A stretch of 64,000 nucleotides of DNA, taken from the NCBI RefSeq assembly GCF_001836165.1, contig NZ_KV827661.1, forward strand, positions 1 to 64,000, written 5' to 3'. The stretch comes from Corynebacterium sp. HMSC036D02 (GTDB lineage Bacteria > Actinomycetota > Actinomycetes > Mycobacteriales > Mycobacteriaceae). Below, piece after piece: positions 28,101 to 37,879 of this stretch (position 1 is its first letter; each line of letters opens with the position of its first letter). Position numbers and translations under genes: made by a program. Under the pieces are notes generated by a model. That model was not told the origin of the DNA. It was given only the letters and a program-made list of their open reading frames with translations, and searched no databases.

Positions 28101-28787
28101 ATGAAGGACCTTGAGATGCGCGGTGCTGGCAACGTGCTGGGTGCTGAGCAATCGGGCCACATCGCCGGTGTGGGCTTTGACCTCTACGTGCGTCTTGTCG
28201 GTGAGGCAGTGGAGACCTTCAAGGCGCTCGCGCGTGGTGAGACCCCCGTGGTCACGGACGAAGGGCCAAAGGAAATCCGCATCGACCTGCCGGTGGATGC
28301 TCATATCCCGGAGTCCTACATCAACTCCGAACGCCTCCGCCTGGAGGTTTACCGCAAGCTCGCAGCTTCCAAGGAGAATGCGGATCTGGCACACGTGGTG
28401 GAGGAAATGCAGGACCGCTATGGCCCTGTTCCGGAGCCGGTGGAGCGTCTTCTCGCAGTGGCCCGCCTGCGCCACCAGGCCCGCCGGGCCGGGGTCAGCG
28501 ATATTACGGTGCAGGGCACGCGCATTAAGGTCCACCCGGTGGAATTGGCGGATTCGAAACAGGTACGCCTCAAGCGCCTCTTCCCGGGCTCGAATTACCG
28601 CGCGGCGGCCAAGGCCATCCAGCTCAACTTCCCCAAGGCTGGCCGCAATGTCACTGACCCCAAGCTGCGAGACATTGAACTCCTGCAGTGGATGGCGGAT
28701 TTCTTGGCGTCGATGTTCGAACTCGAGCGCGTCGACGTCAGCGGTGCTAAGACTAAAAAGAACGTCATTAGCGTAGGAGAAAAATAA
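25137..28787 (+). CDS. mfd: Transcription-repair coupling factor
   Basis: 1216 residues. Mfd displaces RNA polymerase stalled at DNA lesions and recruits UvrA. UvrB-like modules lie at about 1-340; the RNA-polymerase-interaction (CarD-like) domain at about 505-580 (LKQGDYVVHETHGIGKF); the RecG-like helicase at 620-980 with Walker A GDVGYGKTE (670-678), DEEQ box (VVDEEQRFGVEHKE) and motif VI LRGRVGRSRERGYAYF; and the C-terminal TRCF regulatory domain at about 1040-1150. Length is normal. It has a GTG start touching the TetR stop and a TAATG overlap with the next membrane protein gene. Confidence 0.97.
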   Translation: MATPMLGGLLKVAASDPKLKGLASQVGEASLHITGIDQARPWAIGTLAHHAPVLVVTASGREAEDLTAELTAMLGDKVAYFPAWETLPHERLSPAADIVGKRARVLDLVGAGKAQVVVTSARGYCQPILSKVEGRAPIFLKEEDEHELSHILSELEFRAYKHVDMVAKRGEYATRGGILDVFPTTSDYPVRVEFWGDEITDIRQFSVADQRAIPEIEVGEVAIYPARELPITNEVAARARELAQKFGGNAALAELLTKVGEHIPAEGMEAVLAVLAAEPFVTLPELLAPGTHVLLVAPEKIRTRIADLESTDAEFLAAGWEAAAMGADGPLAAEGLDTSASSYRSYESLEATCRNIEAPLWTFAPPGMFAAAESETLPLDFEPGPTPRGDIPEIDAMMAQLLAHTTAGGRAAFIAPAQGAIKRMVERFAEKGIPTKVATPGWEPSPGEVTLYQALSHAGLVFPKVRKLKDAEALPLVVITETDLTGNRVGDTAGAKRRPAKRRNRVDPLALKQGDYVVHETHGIGKFLKMAERTVQSGDETSRREYIVLEYAASKRGQPADQLWVPMDSLDLLSKYTGGEAPTLSKMGGSDWKNTKKKARAAVREIAGELVELYAKRQAAPGHQFGPDTPWQAEMEDNFPFVETEDQMLAIDAVKQDMESTVPMDRVVVGDVGYGKTEVAVRAAFKAVQDGKQVAVLVPTTLLAQQHTDTFRERMQGFPVDIEVLSRFTSTKESKEILAGLADGSVDIVIGTHRLLQTGVQWKNLGLIVVDEEQRFGVEHKEHIKALKASVDVLTMSATPIPRTLEMSMAGIREMSTILTPPEDRHPVLTYVGAYEDKQVAAAIRRELLRDGQVFFIHNKVADIEKKARELRDLVPEARIVVAHGQMNEDVLERTVQGFWDREFDVLVCTTIVETGLDIANANTLIVENAHHMGLSQLHQLRGRVGRSRERGYAYFLYPKGATLTETSYDRLATIAQNNDLGAGMAVAMKDLEMRGAGNVLGAEQSGHIAGVGFDLYVRLVGEAVETFKALARGETPVVTDEGPKEIRIDLPVDAHIPESYINSERLRLEVYRKLAASKENADLAHVVEEMQDRYGPVPEPVERLLAVARLRHQARRAGVSDITVQGTRIKVHPVELADSKQVRLKRLFPGSNYRAAAKAIQLNFPKAGRNVTDPKLRDIELLQWMADFLASMFELERVDVSGAKTKKNVISVGEK

Positions 28788-29269
28788 TGGACGCCTCGAA
28801 CAACCACATTGGGCCTAGTAGAGCTAATCCCCGAATCATCATGATGGTGGTGTGGATGTTCGCGGCGTTGTTCAGTATCCCCGTCTCCCTGGTTATCAAG
28901 TTCAGCGGTGAGAACGGTGGCTGGCTCACCTTCATTTTGGTGATGTTTGGGATCTTCCTGGTTGGCTTTTGGGTGTTTCTCGGGTTGCTCCCGCTGTTCA
29001 TCCGCAGTGATTACGCAAGCCGCTTGGAGTGGGCATGGGCATCGATGGCCCTAGCGTTCATCGGCTTTATCGTGGGCAACGCCAACCTGCCGGACTTTGG
29101 GGACATCGGACCAGCCACCGTGCCGACGTGGTGGTTTGGCAACGAGGAAGCGGCCTCTATTACTGGTGGCATCTTCCTCGTCGTCAGCGCCATTGGTCAT
29201 GTGCTGTGGCTAGTGAGCTGCATCGCGTATGCGGTGTTATCGCACCGCTCGGCGCCCGAGGCCTTCTAG
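28787..29269 (+). CDS. Small four-helix membrane protein
   Basis: 160 residues, unrecognised. Four hydrophobic segments at about 17-37, 42-68, 80-97 and 125-150 with short loops. The start overlaps the mfd stop (TAATG), so it is translationally coupled to mfd. The stop overlaps the convergent amino acid exchanger's stop by four bases. No motif gives a function. Confidence 0.72.
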   Translation: MDASNNHIGPSRANPRIIMMVVWMFAALFSIPVSLVIKFSGENGGWLTFILVMFGIFLVGFWVFLGLLPLFIRSDYASRLEWAWASMALAFIGFIVGNANLPDFGDIGPATVPTWWFGNEEAASITGGIFLVVSAIGHVLWLVSCIAYAVLSHRSAPEAF

Positions 29270-30753
29270 AGCACCAACCGGCCGGTGCCCAAGCCCCACA
29301 CCGCGGCCACCGCGCCGATAATCACCAGAGCAACCACGAACCACTCAAAAGTGTTGAACACGCGTTCCTTCTTGTACAGGCGGGTGGCCACGTAAGGAAT
29401 CATGCTGGGGACCACGGCCAGTGCGCCAAGCAGCACGTAGACTGGGTCGGCGGCGTAAATGAGCCAGAGGGAATAAATGAAGGCGACGAGCCCGATGAAG
29501 AGATGGCGCCGGTTCTCGCGACGGCTCACCTCTGGGCCCGAGATGTCGAAACGCACCCCGGCATGCGGGTGCGTTAGTCCCTTGCCGCGCACGGCCAAAA
29601 GAACCAGGTACAGCGAGGAGAAGATGTAGGGCAGCAGGTACATGATGGTGGCCAGCTGCACCATGGCGTTGTAAGAGGTCTCGTTGAGGAAAAAGACGAT
29701 GACGAAGAGCTGAATCGTCAGCGTGGAAATCAGCTGCGCTACCCACGGCGCGCCGGCGATGTTCACGGTGCCGATCTTGCGGGGGAGAAGACCATCGACG
29801 GCCATCATGACGATCGGCTCCGCGCACAGCATCTGCCAGGACACGTAGGCGCCGAGCACGGAAAGGCACAGGCCGAGGGAGATGAGCGCGCCACCCCATT
29901 CACCCACGGCGGCGGTGAGCACGGAGGCCATCGAGTTATCCGGCAGTGCTGCAAGCTCTTCCTGTGTGAGTACGCCGAAGCTCAGCGTGGACACGGAGAC
30001 CAGCAGTGCCAAAACGCTGATGAAGCCGATGACGGTGGCGCGACCGACGTCGGAACGGGTGCGCGCCTGCTTCGAATACACGGATGCGCCCTCCACGCCG
30101 ATGAAGACCCACACGGTAAAGAGCATGATGCCCTGGACCTGTTCGAAGAGGGACTTGTCGGAAGCCTTGCCCCAGATATCCAGGGTGAACTTATCCCAGC
30201 TAAAGCCTACGAAAGCGAGGATGACGATGAAGGCCAGGATGGGCACAATCTTGGCGACGGACGTCACCATGTTCATGATGGCTGCTTGCTTAATACCGCG
30301 GGCAAGCACGGCAAAAATACCCCAGGACAGCAACGACACCGCAATGGCGGAAACCCAGCGGTGGTCGGCGTCAAAGAAAGGGACGTAGTGGCCGATGGTG
30401 TTGAAAAACAGGGTGGCGTAGCCCACCTGCGCCATCACGGAGCCGAGCCAGTAGCCCCAACCAGAGGTAAAGCCGATGAAATCACCCAAGCCGGCACGGA
30501 CATAGGAGTACACGCCGGAGTCGAGGTGTGGCTTGCGGTGAGCCAGGATCTGGAAAACGAAGGCGACAGAGAGCATGCCCACGCCAGCAATGAGCCAGCC
30601 GATGAGCATGGCGCCGGGGCCGGCCACGGAGGCGATGTTCTGCGGTAGAGAGAAGATTCCGGCGCCCACCGTGGAACCGATGATGAGCGCGACGAGCGTC
30701 CACAGCGTCACGGAGTGCGTGCGCGGCGATTCGGTGAGATTGGAAGTGGTCAT
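29266..30753 (-). CDS. lysI: Basic amino acid exchanger/permease, APA family (LysI/ArcD-like)
   Basis: 495 residues with about 12-13 membrane helices. The first helix has the APA substrate-backbone motif IIGSTVGAGIFSLPQ; GVEGASVYSKQARTRSDVGRAT in helix 6 is characteristic of arginine/ornithine and lysine exchangers. In C. glutamicum the lysine permease LysI lies in this genomic position near mfd and eno (from memory), so lysine or arginine/ornithine exchange is the best guess. It is monocistronic, divergent from mazG with about 80 bases between. Confidence 0.78.
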   Translation of the reverse strand: MTTSNLTESPRTHSVTLWTLVALIIGSTVGAGIFSLPQNIASVAGPGAMLIGWLIAGVGMLSVAFVFQILAHRKPHLDSGVYSYVRAGLGDFIGFTSGWGYWLGSVMAQVGYATLFFNTIGHYVPFFDADHRWVSAIAVSLLSWGIFAVLARGIKQAAIMNMVTSVAKIVPILAFIVILAFVGFSWDKFTLDIWGKASDKSLFEQVQGIMLFTVWVFIGVEGASVYSKQARTRSDVGRATVIGFISVLALLVSVSTLSFGVLTQEELAALPDNSMASVLTAAVGEWGGALISLGLCLSVLGAYVSWQMLCAEPIVMMAVDGLLPRKIGTVNIAGAPWVAQLISTLTIQLFVIVFFLNETSYNAMVQLATIMYLLPYIFSSLYLVLLAVRGKGLTHPHAGVRFDISGPEVSRRENRRHLFIGLVAFIYSLWLIYAADPVYVLLGALAVVPSMIPYVATRLYKKERVFNTFEWFVVALVIIGAVAAVWGLGTGRLVL

Positions 30754-30834
30754 TGGTTAAAAATACCCCTTTAGGCGGGCTTTTGTGCAACTGCAGCGAA
30801 AGTTCATGGAGGCTGGGACCTATACTCGTTGCTT

Positions 30835-31452
30835 ATGACTGTCCTGTTGTTAGATCCGCGCTGGCCCACCCTAATACCCATGGAGGCCGTTGGAAAGCTG
30901 CAGGGACCTGTTGTTTTCACTGATGAAGTACCTGTGAACGTTCGCTGGGACTTTGATCAGTTATTGTGCGGTGAGGATCCTGCAGGCCACGGTGTTGTGG
31001 TGAGCACAGATCCTTCCCATCCGCAGGTGCGTGCGCTTATCGACGCCCACGCGGAGCTCATCCTTGCCCCCTCCTTGGAGGAGCCGATGTGGCAGGCTCG
31101 CGAGGTGATGACGCGTGCTCGGCGCATTGGGGAGTGGGAGCGCGATCAAACCCACGAGACTCTGCTGCCGTATTTGGAGGAAGAGTCCGCGGAGTTTGCC
31201 GAGGCTGTGCGGGAGCACGCTTCAGATGCTGAGCTGCTGAAGGAATTGGGCGATGTCTTCCTGCAGATCCTCTTCCACGCCGAAATCGCGGCACGCCGTG
31301 GAGCCTTCAACCTTGATGATGTTGCGATGTCTTTCGTCAACAAAATGCGCTCCCGCGCGCCCTACCTTTTTGATGGCTCAGAGGACATCGTGGGGGTAGA
31401 GGAGCAGGAGCGCCTGTGGGCCGAAGGTAAGGCCCGAGAAAAGAAGGACTAG
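30835..31452 (+). CDS. mazG: MazG-family nucleoside triphosphate pyrophosphohydrolase, single MazG domain
   Basis: 205 residues from ATG 30835. The MazG metal site is present: EEESAEFAEA and KELGDVFLQILFHAEIA (E-E-x-x-E ... E-x-x-D). About 85 residues precede it, resembling the N-terminal extension of mycobacterial MazG. Only one MazG domain is present, where E. coli has two and the M. tuberculosis protein is about 325 residues. It removes non-canonical or oxidised dNTPs. It is convergent with the PorB/C-like gene, overlapping by four bases. Confidence 0.9.
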   Translation: MTVLLLDPRWPTLIPMEAVGKLQGPVVFTDEVPVNVRWDFDQLLCGEDPAGHGVVVSTDPSHPQVRALIDAHAELILAPSLEEPMWQAREVMTRARRIGEWERDQTHETLLPYLEEESAEFAEAVREHASDAELLKELGDVFLQILFHAEIAARRGAFNLDDVAMSFVNKMRSRAPYLFDGSEDIVGVEEQERLWAEGKAREKKD

Positions 31453-31871
31453 CCCTTCTGGATCATGGAGGACAGCAGGGGAGCATAGTCAGCGATCTTG
31501 GAGGATAGACCCGTGCCGCCGGTGGCGATGGTGTCTTCCTTGACAATCTTGCACTCGAGGGCGCGGTCAGCGGTCTGGCCGGCGTACTTCACAGCGGCGA
31601 AAGCCAGCGGGCCGAGCTCCTTGGAGTTGCCCAGTGCAGTGAGGTTCTTCGAAAGCTGGTTGCGGGTGCTGTCCGGAGTTAGGAGCTCGCCTTCGGTGCT
31701 GCGATCGATAAGCGTGAGGGTGCTGCGCAGGGTGTTGCAGTCAGCCGACTGGATGCCCTGGGAAAGGAAGCCGCCCAGTTCAGTGAGGGAAGCGGCAGAG
31801 GCGGTGGCGGGTGCGATGGCACCTAGGGCGACGACGGTAGAAGTAGTGGCGAGGATACGACGGATGGGCAT
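31449..31871 (-). CDS. Small secreted protein, possible PorB/PorC-type porin
   Basis: 140 residues from ATG 31871. A clean signal peptide (1-27, ending ATASAA) and a mature helical region of about 113 residues with two cysteines (ADC..., ALEC) that could pair. The phrase CKIVKEDT before the C-terminus and the position between a lysine permease, mazG and eno recall the PorB/PorC anion porins of C. glutamicum, encoded at the equivalent place. That match is from memory of context and size rather than a computed alignment, so the porin call is tentative; the secreted nature is well supported. Confidence 0.6.
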   Translation of the reverse strand: MPIRRILATTSTVVALGAIAPATASAASLTELGGFLSQGIQSADCNTLRSTLTLIDRSTEGELLTPDSTRNQLSKNLTALGNSKELGPLAFAAVKYAGQTADRALECKIVKEDTIATGGTGLSSKIADYAPLLSSMIQKG

Positions 31872-32108
31872 GGAACTCCTTAAATAAGGGAAAGCACGTT
31901 TCTGGAACGGACGGTGGTAGAACGTGGAGCACCAGCGGGGCCTCGGCTCTCTGTTCAAGGCTGGAGTGTAGCGCAGAATGTTACGCATGGGAACATTGTG
32001 ACATAACTTCTGCTTCGCACCTTCCTAGGATTGGTCTATGCAGTCGCCTCGTTGCGCCCTCTGTGTCGCTCGACCCCCTTCCTGCAACGGGCTGTAGTAT
32101 TCACCTTT

Positions 32109-34320
<2,212 letters not shown>

Positions 34321-34383
34321 GTTCGCCCGCTAGCTTCTAGTGGCAGTCTTCTCGGACTGCTCGCTGAGCTAGTGTTAATCCAG

Positions 34384-34413
34384 AAGGTGTCACAGGAAGC
34401 TGTGGCACCTTTT
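34384..34413 (+). terminator. Rho-independent terminator after eno
   Basis: AAGGTGTCACAG (34384-34395), a GAAG loop and CTGTGGCACCTT (34400-34411) with a T-run; one central mismatch in a 12-bp stem. Confidence 0.85.
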
Positions 34414-34556
34414 GCGTTGGGAGGGCAGCCGTAGAGGTCAACCTGACGCAGCGCACGTGCCGGAACGGACTCTGAACTTCTGTGACAGGTGTTATTTCTG
34501 AGACACGACGCGCGCCGCACGGCACTGGGGCCGGTCCGGGATACAATGGCTTCCCG

Positions 34557-35060
34557 ATGGCACGCACTATTTCTCCCCGCACGAAGCGCCGGAACACCGT
34601 TCCGGTACACACGCGTGCCCGCGACGCGCAGCGCACCAAGCGGAAGAAGACCCCGGTCCAGCCTAAGGGCCTGGACATTCTGGGCGTCGGCGTGATTATT
34701 GCCGTTGTTCTCGTAGTTTTGCTATCCATTGCTGTTCCGCTGCGCAACTATTACCACGGCCAATCAGAAATTGCTCGCCTAGAAAGCTCTATTGCTGCCA
34801 AGCAGGCCCACAAGGATGATCTCCTCACCGAGATTGATAAATACAACTCGGAGGAGTACGTCAAGCAAGAGGCACGTCGCCGCTTCGGTGTCATGGATGA
34901 AGGCGAGATGGCCTTTCGCATCATGGATCCGCGCATGGACTCTGGTGACACGGTGACCTCAGAGCGTCGTGAAGAAGCCGATGACCGCGAGTGGTACACG
35001 GTTTTGTGGGATTCGGTATCGGAAGAAGCCGAAAACCTACCGGAAACACCTGCTGAATAG
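34557..35060 (+). CDS. FtsB/DivIC-like septum formation initiator
   Basis: 167 residues from ATG 34557. A basic cytoplasmic N-terminus (1-42), one membrane helix (about 43-62), a coiled coil (about 68-95, GQSEIARLESSIAAKQAHKDD split by heptads) and the FtsB-like YVKQEARRRFGVMDEGE box, then an acidic tail. FtsB/DivIC proteins bridge FtsL and FtsQ in the divisome. It occupies the eno-downstream position of the actinobacterial FtsB homologue. It is followed closely by DUF501. Confidence 0.87.
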   Translation: MARTISPRTKRRNTVPVHTRARDAQRTKRKKTPVQPKGLDILGVGVIIAVVLVVLLSIAVPLRNYYHGQSEIARLESSIAAKQAHKDDLLTEIDKYNSEEYVKQEARRRFGVMDEGEMAFRIMDPRMDSGDTVTSERREEADDREWYTVLWDSVSEEAENLPETPAE

Positions 35061-35085
35061 GACTCATCCATATCTCCATGTCACA

Positions 35086-35643
35086 ATGGTTCCTATGACC
35101 GTGACCGATGCTGACCTTGAAGTCGTCCGCGAACAGTTGGGCCGCAACCCGCGCGGCGTCGTGGACATTGCTTACCGCACTCCGGACGGAGCCCCGGCGG
35201 TGATTAAGACCGCGCCTAAGCTTCCCGACGGCACCCCGTTTCCCACTCTTTATTACCTCACCGACCCGCGCTTGACCGCCGAAGCATCGCGCCTTGAGGT
35301 TGCCCATGTCATGAAATGGATGGAGCAGCGCCTGGCAGAGGATGAGGACCTGCAGAAGGATTACCAAGCCGCGCATGAACACTACCTGGCAACCCGCAAC
35401 GCCATGGAAGACCTAGGTACTGACTTTTCCGGTGGTGGCATGCCTGAGCGCGTGAAGTGCCTTCACGTTCTTATCGCTTATGCTCTGGCGGAGGGGCCAG
35501 GCCGCGTACGGTTCGGCACCGAAGCCGTAGCGATGGCCGCAGAACACGGTAAACTTCGAGGAAGCGCCATCCCAGAGGATTGGCCCACCGTGGGGGACTT
35601 GGGCATTGATATGGCCCAGTTCGATTTTTCTAACGCCGGTTAA
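35086..35643 (+). CDS. DUF501 domain-containing protein
   Basis: 185 residues; an in-frame ATG at 35095 is equally plausible and neither has a clear ribosome site. DUF501 is an actinobacterial conserved domain between ftsB and ppx2. Visible: IAYRTPDGAPAVIKTAPKLPDGTPFPTLYYLTDPRL at 25-60 (with conserved Pro and Tyr) and GMPERVKCLHVLIAYALAEG with Cys and His near residue 125. No activity is established for the family. Co-transcribed with ftsB and ppx2 by spacing. Confidence 0.88.
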   Translation: MVPMTVTDADLEVVREQLGRNPRGVVDIAYRTPDGAPAVIKTAPKLPDGTPFPTLYYLTDPRLTAEASRLEVAHVMKWMEQRLAEDEDLQKDYQAAHEHYLATRNAMEDLGTDFSGGGMPERVKCLHVLIAYALAEGPGRVRFGTEAVAMAAEHGKLRGSAIPEDWPTVGDLGIDMAQFDFSNAG

Positions 35644-35659
35644 GAGAAAGGCTAGCCTT

Positions 35660-36622
35660 ATGACTCGCGTCGCTGCTGTCGACTGCGGAACCAACTCCAT
35701 CCGCCTGCTTATTAGTGAGATTCAGGAAGATGGAAAGATCCGCGATATCTCCCGCACCATGGAGATTGTTCGTCTCGGACAGGGCGTCGACGCCGCCGGC
35801 GAGTTTGAACCAGAGGCCCTTGCGCGGACCCGCGCGGCGCTCGAAAACTATGTCAAGCAGATGAAGTTTGAGAAGGTCGAGCGCGTGCGCATGGTGGCCA
35901 CCTCAGCCACCCGCGATGCAAAGAATCACCGCGAGTTCTTTGACATGACTGAGGAACTGCTCGGTCAAGTCCAGCCTGGTGCTCGCGCGGAGGTTATCTC
36001 CGGCGAAGAGGAAGCACTGCTGTCCTTTACTGGCGCGGTGGGGGACCTGCATTCTGAGGAAGGCCCGTACTGCGTTATCGATTTGGGCGGTGGTTCGACG
36101 GAGTTTGTCGTTGGCACCATCGATGGTGAGATTCTCGGCTCCCACTCGGCACAAATGGGCTGTGTGCGCCTTACTGAGCGCATCATGCGCAATGACCCGC
36201 CCACCGAAGCGGAAATTGAGATCGCTACGGATTACGTGGCTGAGCGCATGGCTGAAGTTGAGAAGATCGTTCCTATCGATAAAGCCCTGACCTTCGTTGG
36301 CTGCGCCGGTACGTTTACGACTCTGTCGGCACTGGCCCAAGGGATGGAACGCTACGATGCCGATTCCATTCATGGCTCCGAGCTGCGTTTCGACGCTCTA
36401 CGGGTGCTCACCCGACAGATGATCGGTCTGCCTTCGGATGTTCGCGCTCTCAATCCCGTTATCCACCCGGGACGCGCGGATGTCATCGGCGGTGGATGCG
36501 TGGCAGTCGAGGGCATCATGACGATGATTGAACGCAATAGTGAGGCGCGTTCCTTCTTCATCAGTGAGAAGGACATCCTCGATGGCATCATTACTGGCCT
36601 TGCAGCAAAACTAGCGGGCTAA
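35660..36622 (+). CDS. ppx2: Exopolyphosphatase, Ppx/GppA family
   Basis: 320 residues from ATG 35660, with a good GAAAGG upstream. ASKHA fold: phosphate 1 VDCGTNSIRLL, phosphate 2 VIDLGGGSTEFVVG, and ATSATRDAKN and SGEEEALLSFTGAV typical of Ppx/GppA. It is the short Ppx2 form without the C-terminal HD domain. Hydrolyses polyphosphate or pppGpp. It is the third gene of the ftsB-DUF501-ppx2 string. A hairpin at 36671-36696 follows, just before a tRNA. Confidence 0.94.
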   Translation: MTRVAAVDCGTNSIRLLISEIQEDGKIRDISRTMEIVRLGQGVDAAGEFEPEALARTRAALENYVKQMKFEKVERVRMVATSATRDAKNHREFFDMTEELLGQVQPGARAEVISGEEEALLSFTGAVGDLHSEEGPYCVIDLGGGSTEFVVGTIDGEILGSHSAQMGCVRLTERIMRNDPPTEAEIEIATDYVAERMAEVEKIVPIDKALTFVGCAGTFTTLSALAQGMERYDADSIHGSELRFDALRVLTRQMIGLPSDVRALNPVIHPGRADVIGGGCVAVEGIMTMIERNSEARSFFISEKDILDGIITGLAAKLAG

Positions 36623-36670
36623 GGCCTGGAGGTTGCGCAGAAGCCGACCCTATTTTCAGCTCATGACTAT

Positions 36671-36699
36671 CCGTGCCCTAAGATAAGTGGGCACGGTTT
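36671..36699 (+). terminator. Hairpin between ppx2 and the tRNA
   Basis: CCGTGCCC (36671-36678) and GGGCACGG (36689-36696), a 10-base loop containing TAAGAT, then TTT. It could end ppx2 transcripts; the loop hexamer TAAGAT may also be the -10 of the tRNA, whose 5' end is at 36701. Confidence 0.55.
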
Positions 36700-36700
36700 G

Positions 36701-36777
36701 GCCCCCATAGCCCAATCGGCAGAGGCAGTCGACTTAAAATCGATTCAGTGTGGGTTCGAGTCCCACTGGGGGCACCA
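36701..36777 (+). tRNA. tRNA-Leu (anticodon TAA), short variable loop, CCA encoded
   Basis: A cloverleaf of 74 bases plus encoded CCA: acceptor GCCCCCA/TGGGGGC with discriminator A, anticodon stem GTCGA/TCGAT (one G-T pair), loop CTTAAAA giving anticodon TAA (reads UUA, leucine), T arm GTGGG-TTCGAGT-CCCAC. The variable loop is only five bases (TCAGT), whereas bacterial leucine tRNAs normally carry a long variable arm. The gene sits right after ppx2, where mycobacteria also have a tRNA. Confidence 0.88.
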
Positions 36778-36790
36778 CTGGGGTGCCATG

Positions 36791-36812
36791 ACCAGCGGAA
36801 ACGCTGGTTTAA
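36791..36812 (+). terminator. Terminator after the tRNA
   Basis: ACCAGCG, GAAA loop, CGCTGGT (36791-36808) followed by TTAAT. Confidence 0.7.
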
Positions 36813-36947
36813 TCAACCAGTCGTTGCGGGTGAGGGGCACTGCTTGACGACGAGTCCCTATTAAACGGGGATAATTTTGCGAATTTTGAGATTTTTGGGA
36901 ACTTCCTAGCAATGGGGAGCGTTGATCCTAGTGAAGTGAAAGACAAG

Positions 36948-36970
36948 GCGGCCCCGAGTGGCCGCATTTT
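36948..36970 (+). terminator. Terminator-like hairpin in the leader of the Bax-inhibitor-like gene
   Basis: GCGGCC (36948-36953) and GGCCGC (36960-36965), then ATTTTAG. It lies 38 bases before the likely start at 37003 and could act as an attenuator or simply shape the leader; weak evidence. Confidence 0.4.
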
Positions 36971-37002
36971 AGAGAACGACTGTGAAAGGAATCGGGATTC
37001 GC

Positions 37003-37803
37003 GTGCGTTCTAGCAACCCCGTCATGAGTTCCCTCTCGTCCAGCCAAAGCCAGACCCAGGTCAACCCCTACGGTCAGAGCGACAATCCGTTCAACCAGGG
37101 AAGCCGTAGCGCCGATCGTCCGCTGACGGTTGATGATGTCGTGACCAAGACTGGTATTACTCTTGGCGTCATTATTGTTATGGCTGTGCTCAACTTTGCC
37201 ATCGGCGAGTTGGTTAACCCGGGCATTGCGATGATCCTGACCCTGGTTGGTGCGCTAGGCGGTTTTATTACTGTCCTCGTCTCAACGTTTGGAAAGAAGT
37301 TTGGCTCTGCTGCGGTGACGTTGATCTACGCCGTGTTTGAGGGCCTTTTCGTGGGCGGATTCTCGCTCATGTTCGCCGGCGTTTCCTTCGGTAACTCCGA
37401 TGGCATGGCGCTCATTGGGCAGGCCATCATGGGCACTGTAGGTGTGTTTATCGGCATGCTGATGGTCTACAAGACCGGTGCGGTCAAGGTCACCCCGAAG
37501 TTCAACAAGATCATGTTTGGCCTTATTGCTGGTGTGGCAGTGTTGGCGCTGGGTAACATGCTGGGTGCTATTTTCTTCGGTTTCAATCCGCTGCGTGACG
37601 GCGGCATGCTCGCCATCATCTTCTCCCTTGTCTGCATCGTCTTGGCCTCGCTGTCCTTCATGACGGACTTCGACCAAGCTGATCGACTTATCCGTCAGGG
37701 CGCTCCGGCTCAGTACGCCTGGGGTATCGCTCTTGGTCTGGCTGTGACCTTGGTCTGGCTCTACACCGAGATTCTTCGTCTGCTGAGCTACTTCAGGGAC
37801 TAA
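37003..37803 (+). CDS. Bax inhibitor-1/YccA-family membrane protein
   Basis: 266 residues from GTG 37003 (an earlier GTG at 36982 is possible, but AAAGGAA lies well placed for 37003). A polar, Ser/Asn/Gln-rich N-terminus (1-45) precedes seven hydrophobic helices. The opening RSSNPV and the C-terminal YTEILRLLSYFRD resemble the actinobacterial YccA-like group. The family includes pH-sensitive Ca2+ leak channels; no bacterial role is firmly set. It is monocistronic, followed by a terminator at 37833. Confidence 0.88.
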   Translation: MRSSNPVMSSLSSSQSQTQVNPYGQSDNPFNQGSRSADRPLTVDDVVTKTGITLGVIIVMAVLNFAIGELVNPGIAMILTLVGALGGFITVLVSTFGKKFGSAAVTLIYAVFEGLFVGGFSLMFAGVSFGNSDGMALIGQAIMGTVGVFIGMLMVYKTGAVKVTPKFNKIMFGLIAGVAVLALGNMLGAIFFGFNPLRDGGMLAIIFSLVCIVLASLSFMTDFDQADRLIRQGAPAQYAWGIALGLAVTLVWLYTEILRLLSYFRD

Positions 37804-37832
37804 TTGGTCTCATAGCGCTGTTGCGAACCGGC

Positions 37833-37876
37833 GGCCGACATCACAAACTTTGGTGATGTCGGCCGTCGGTTTCTTT
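37833..37876 (+). terminator. Strong terminator after the Bax-inhibitor-like gene
   Basis: GGCCGACATCAC (37833-37844) pairs perfectly with GTGATGTCGGCC (37853-37864), followed by GTCGGTTTCTTTT. Confidence 0.9.
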
Positions 37877-37879
37877 TGT

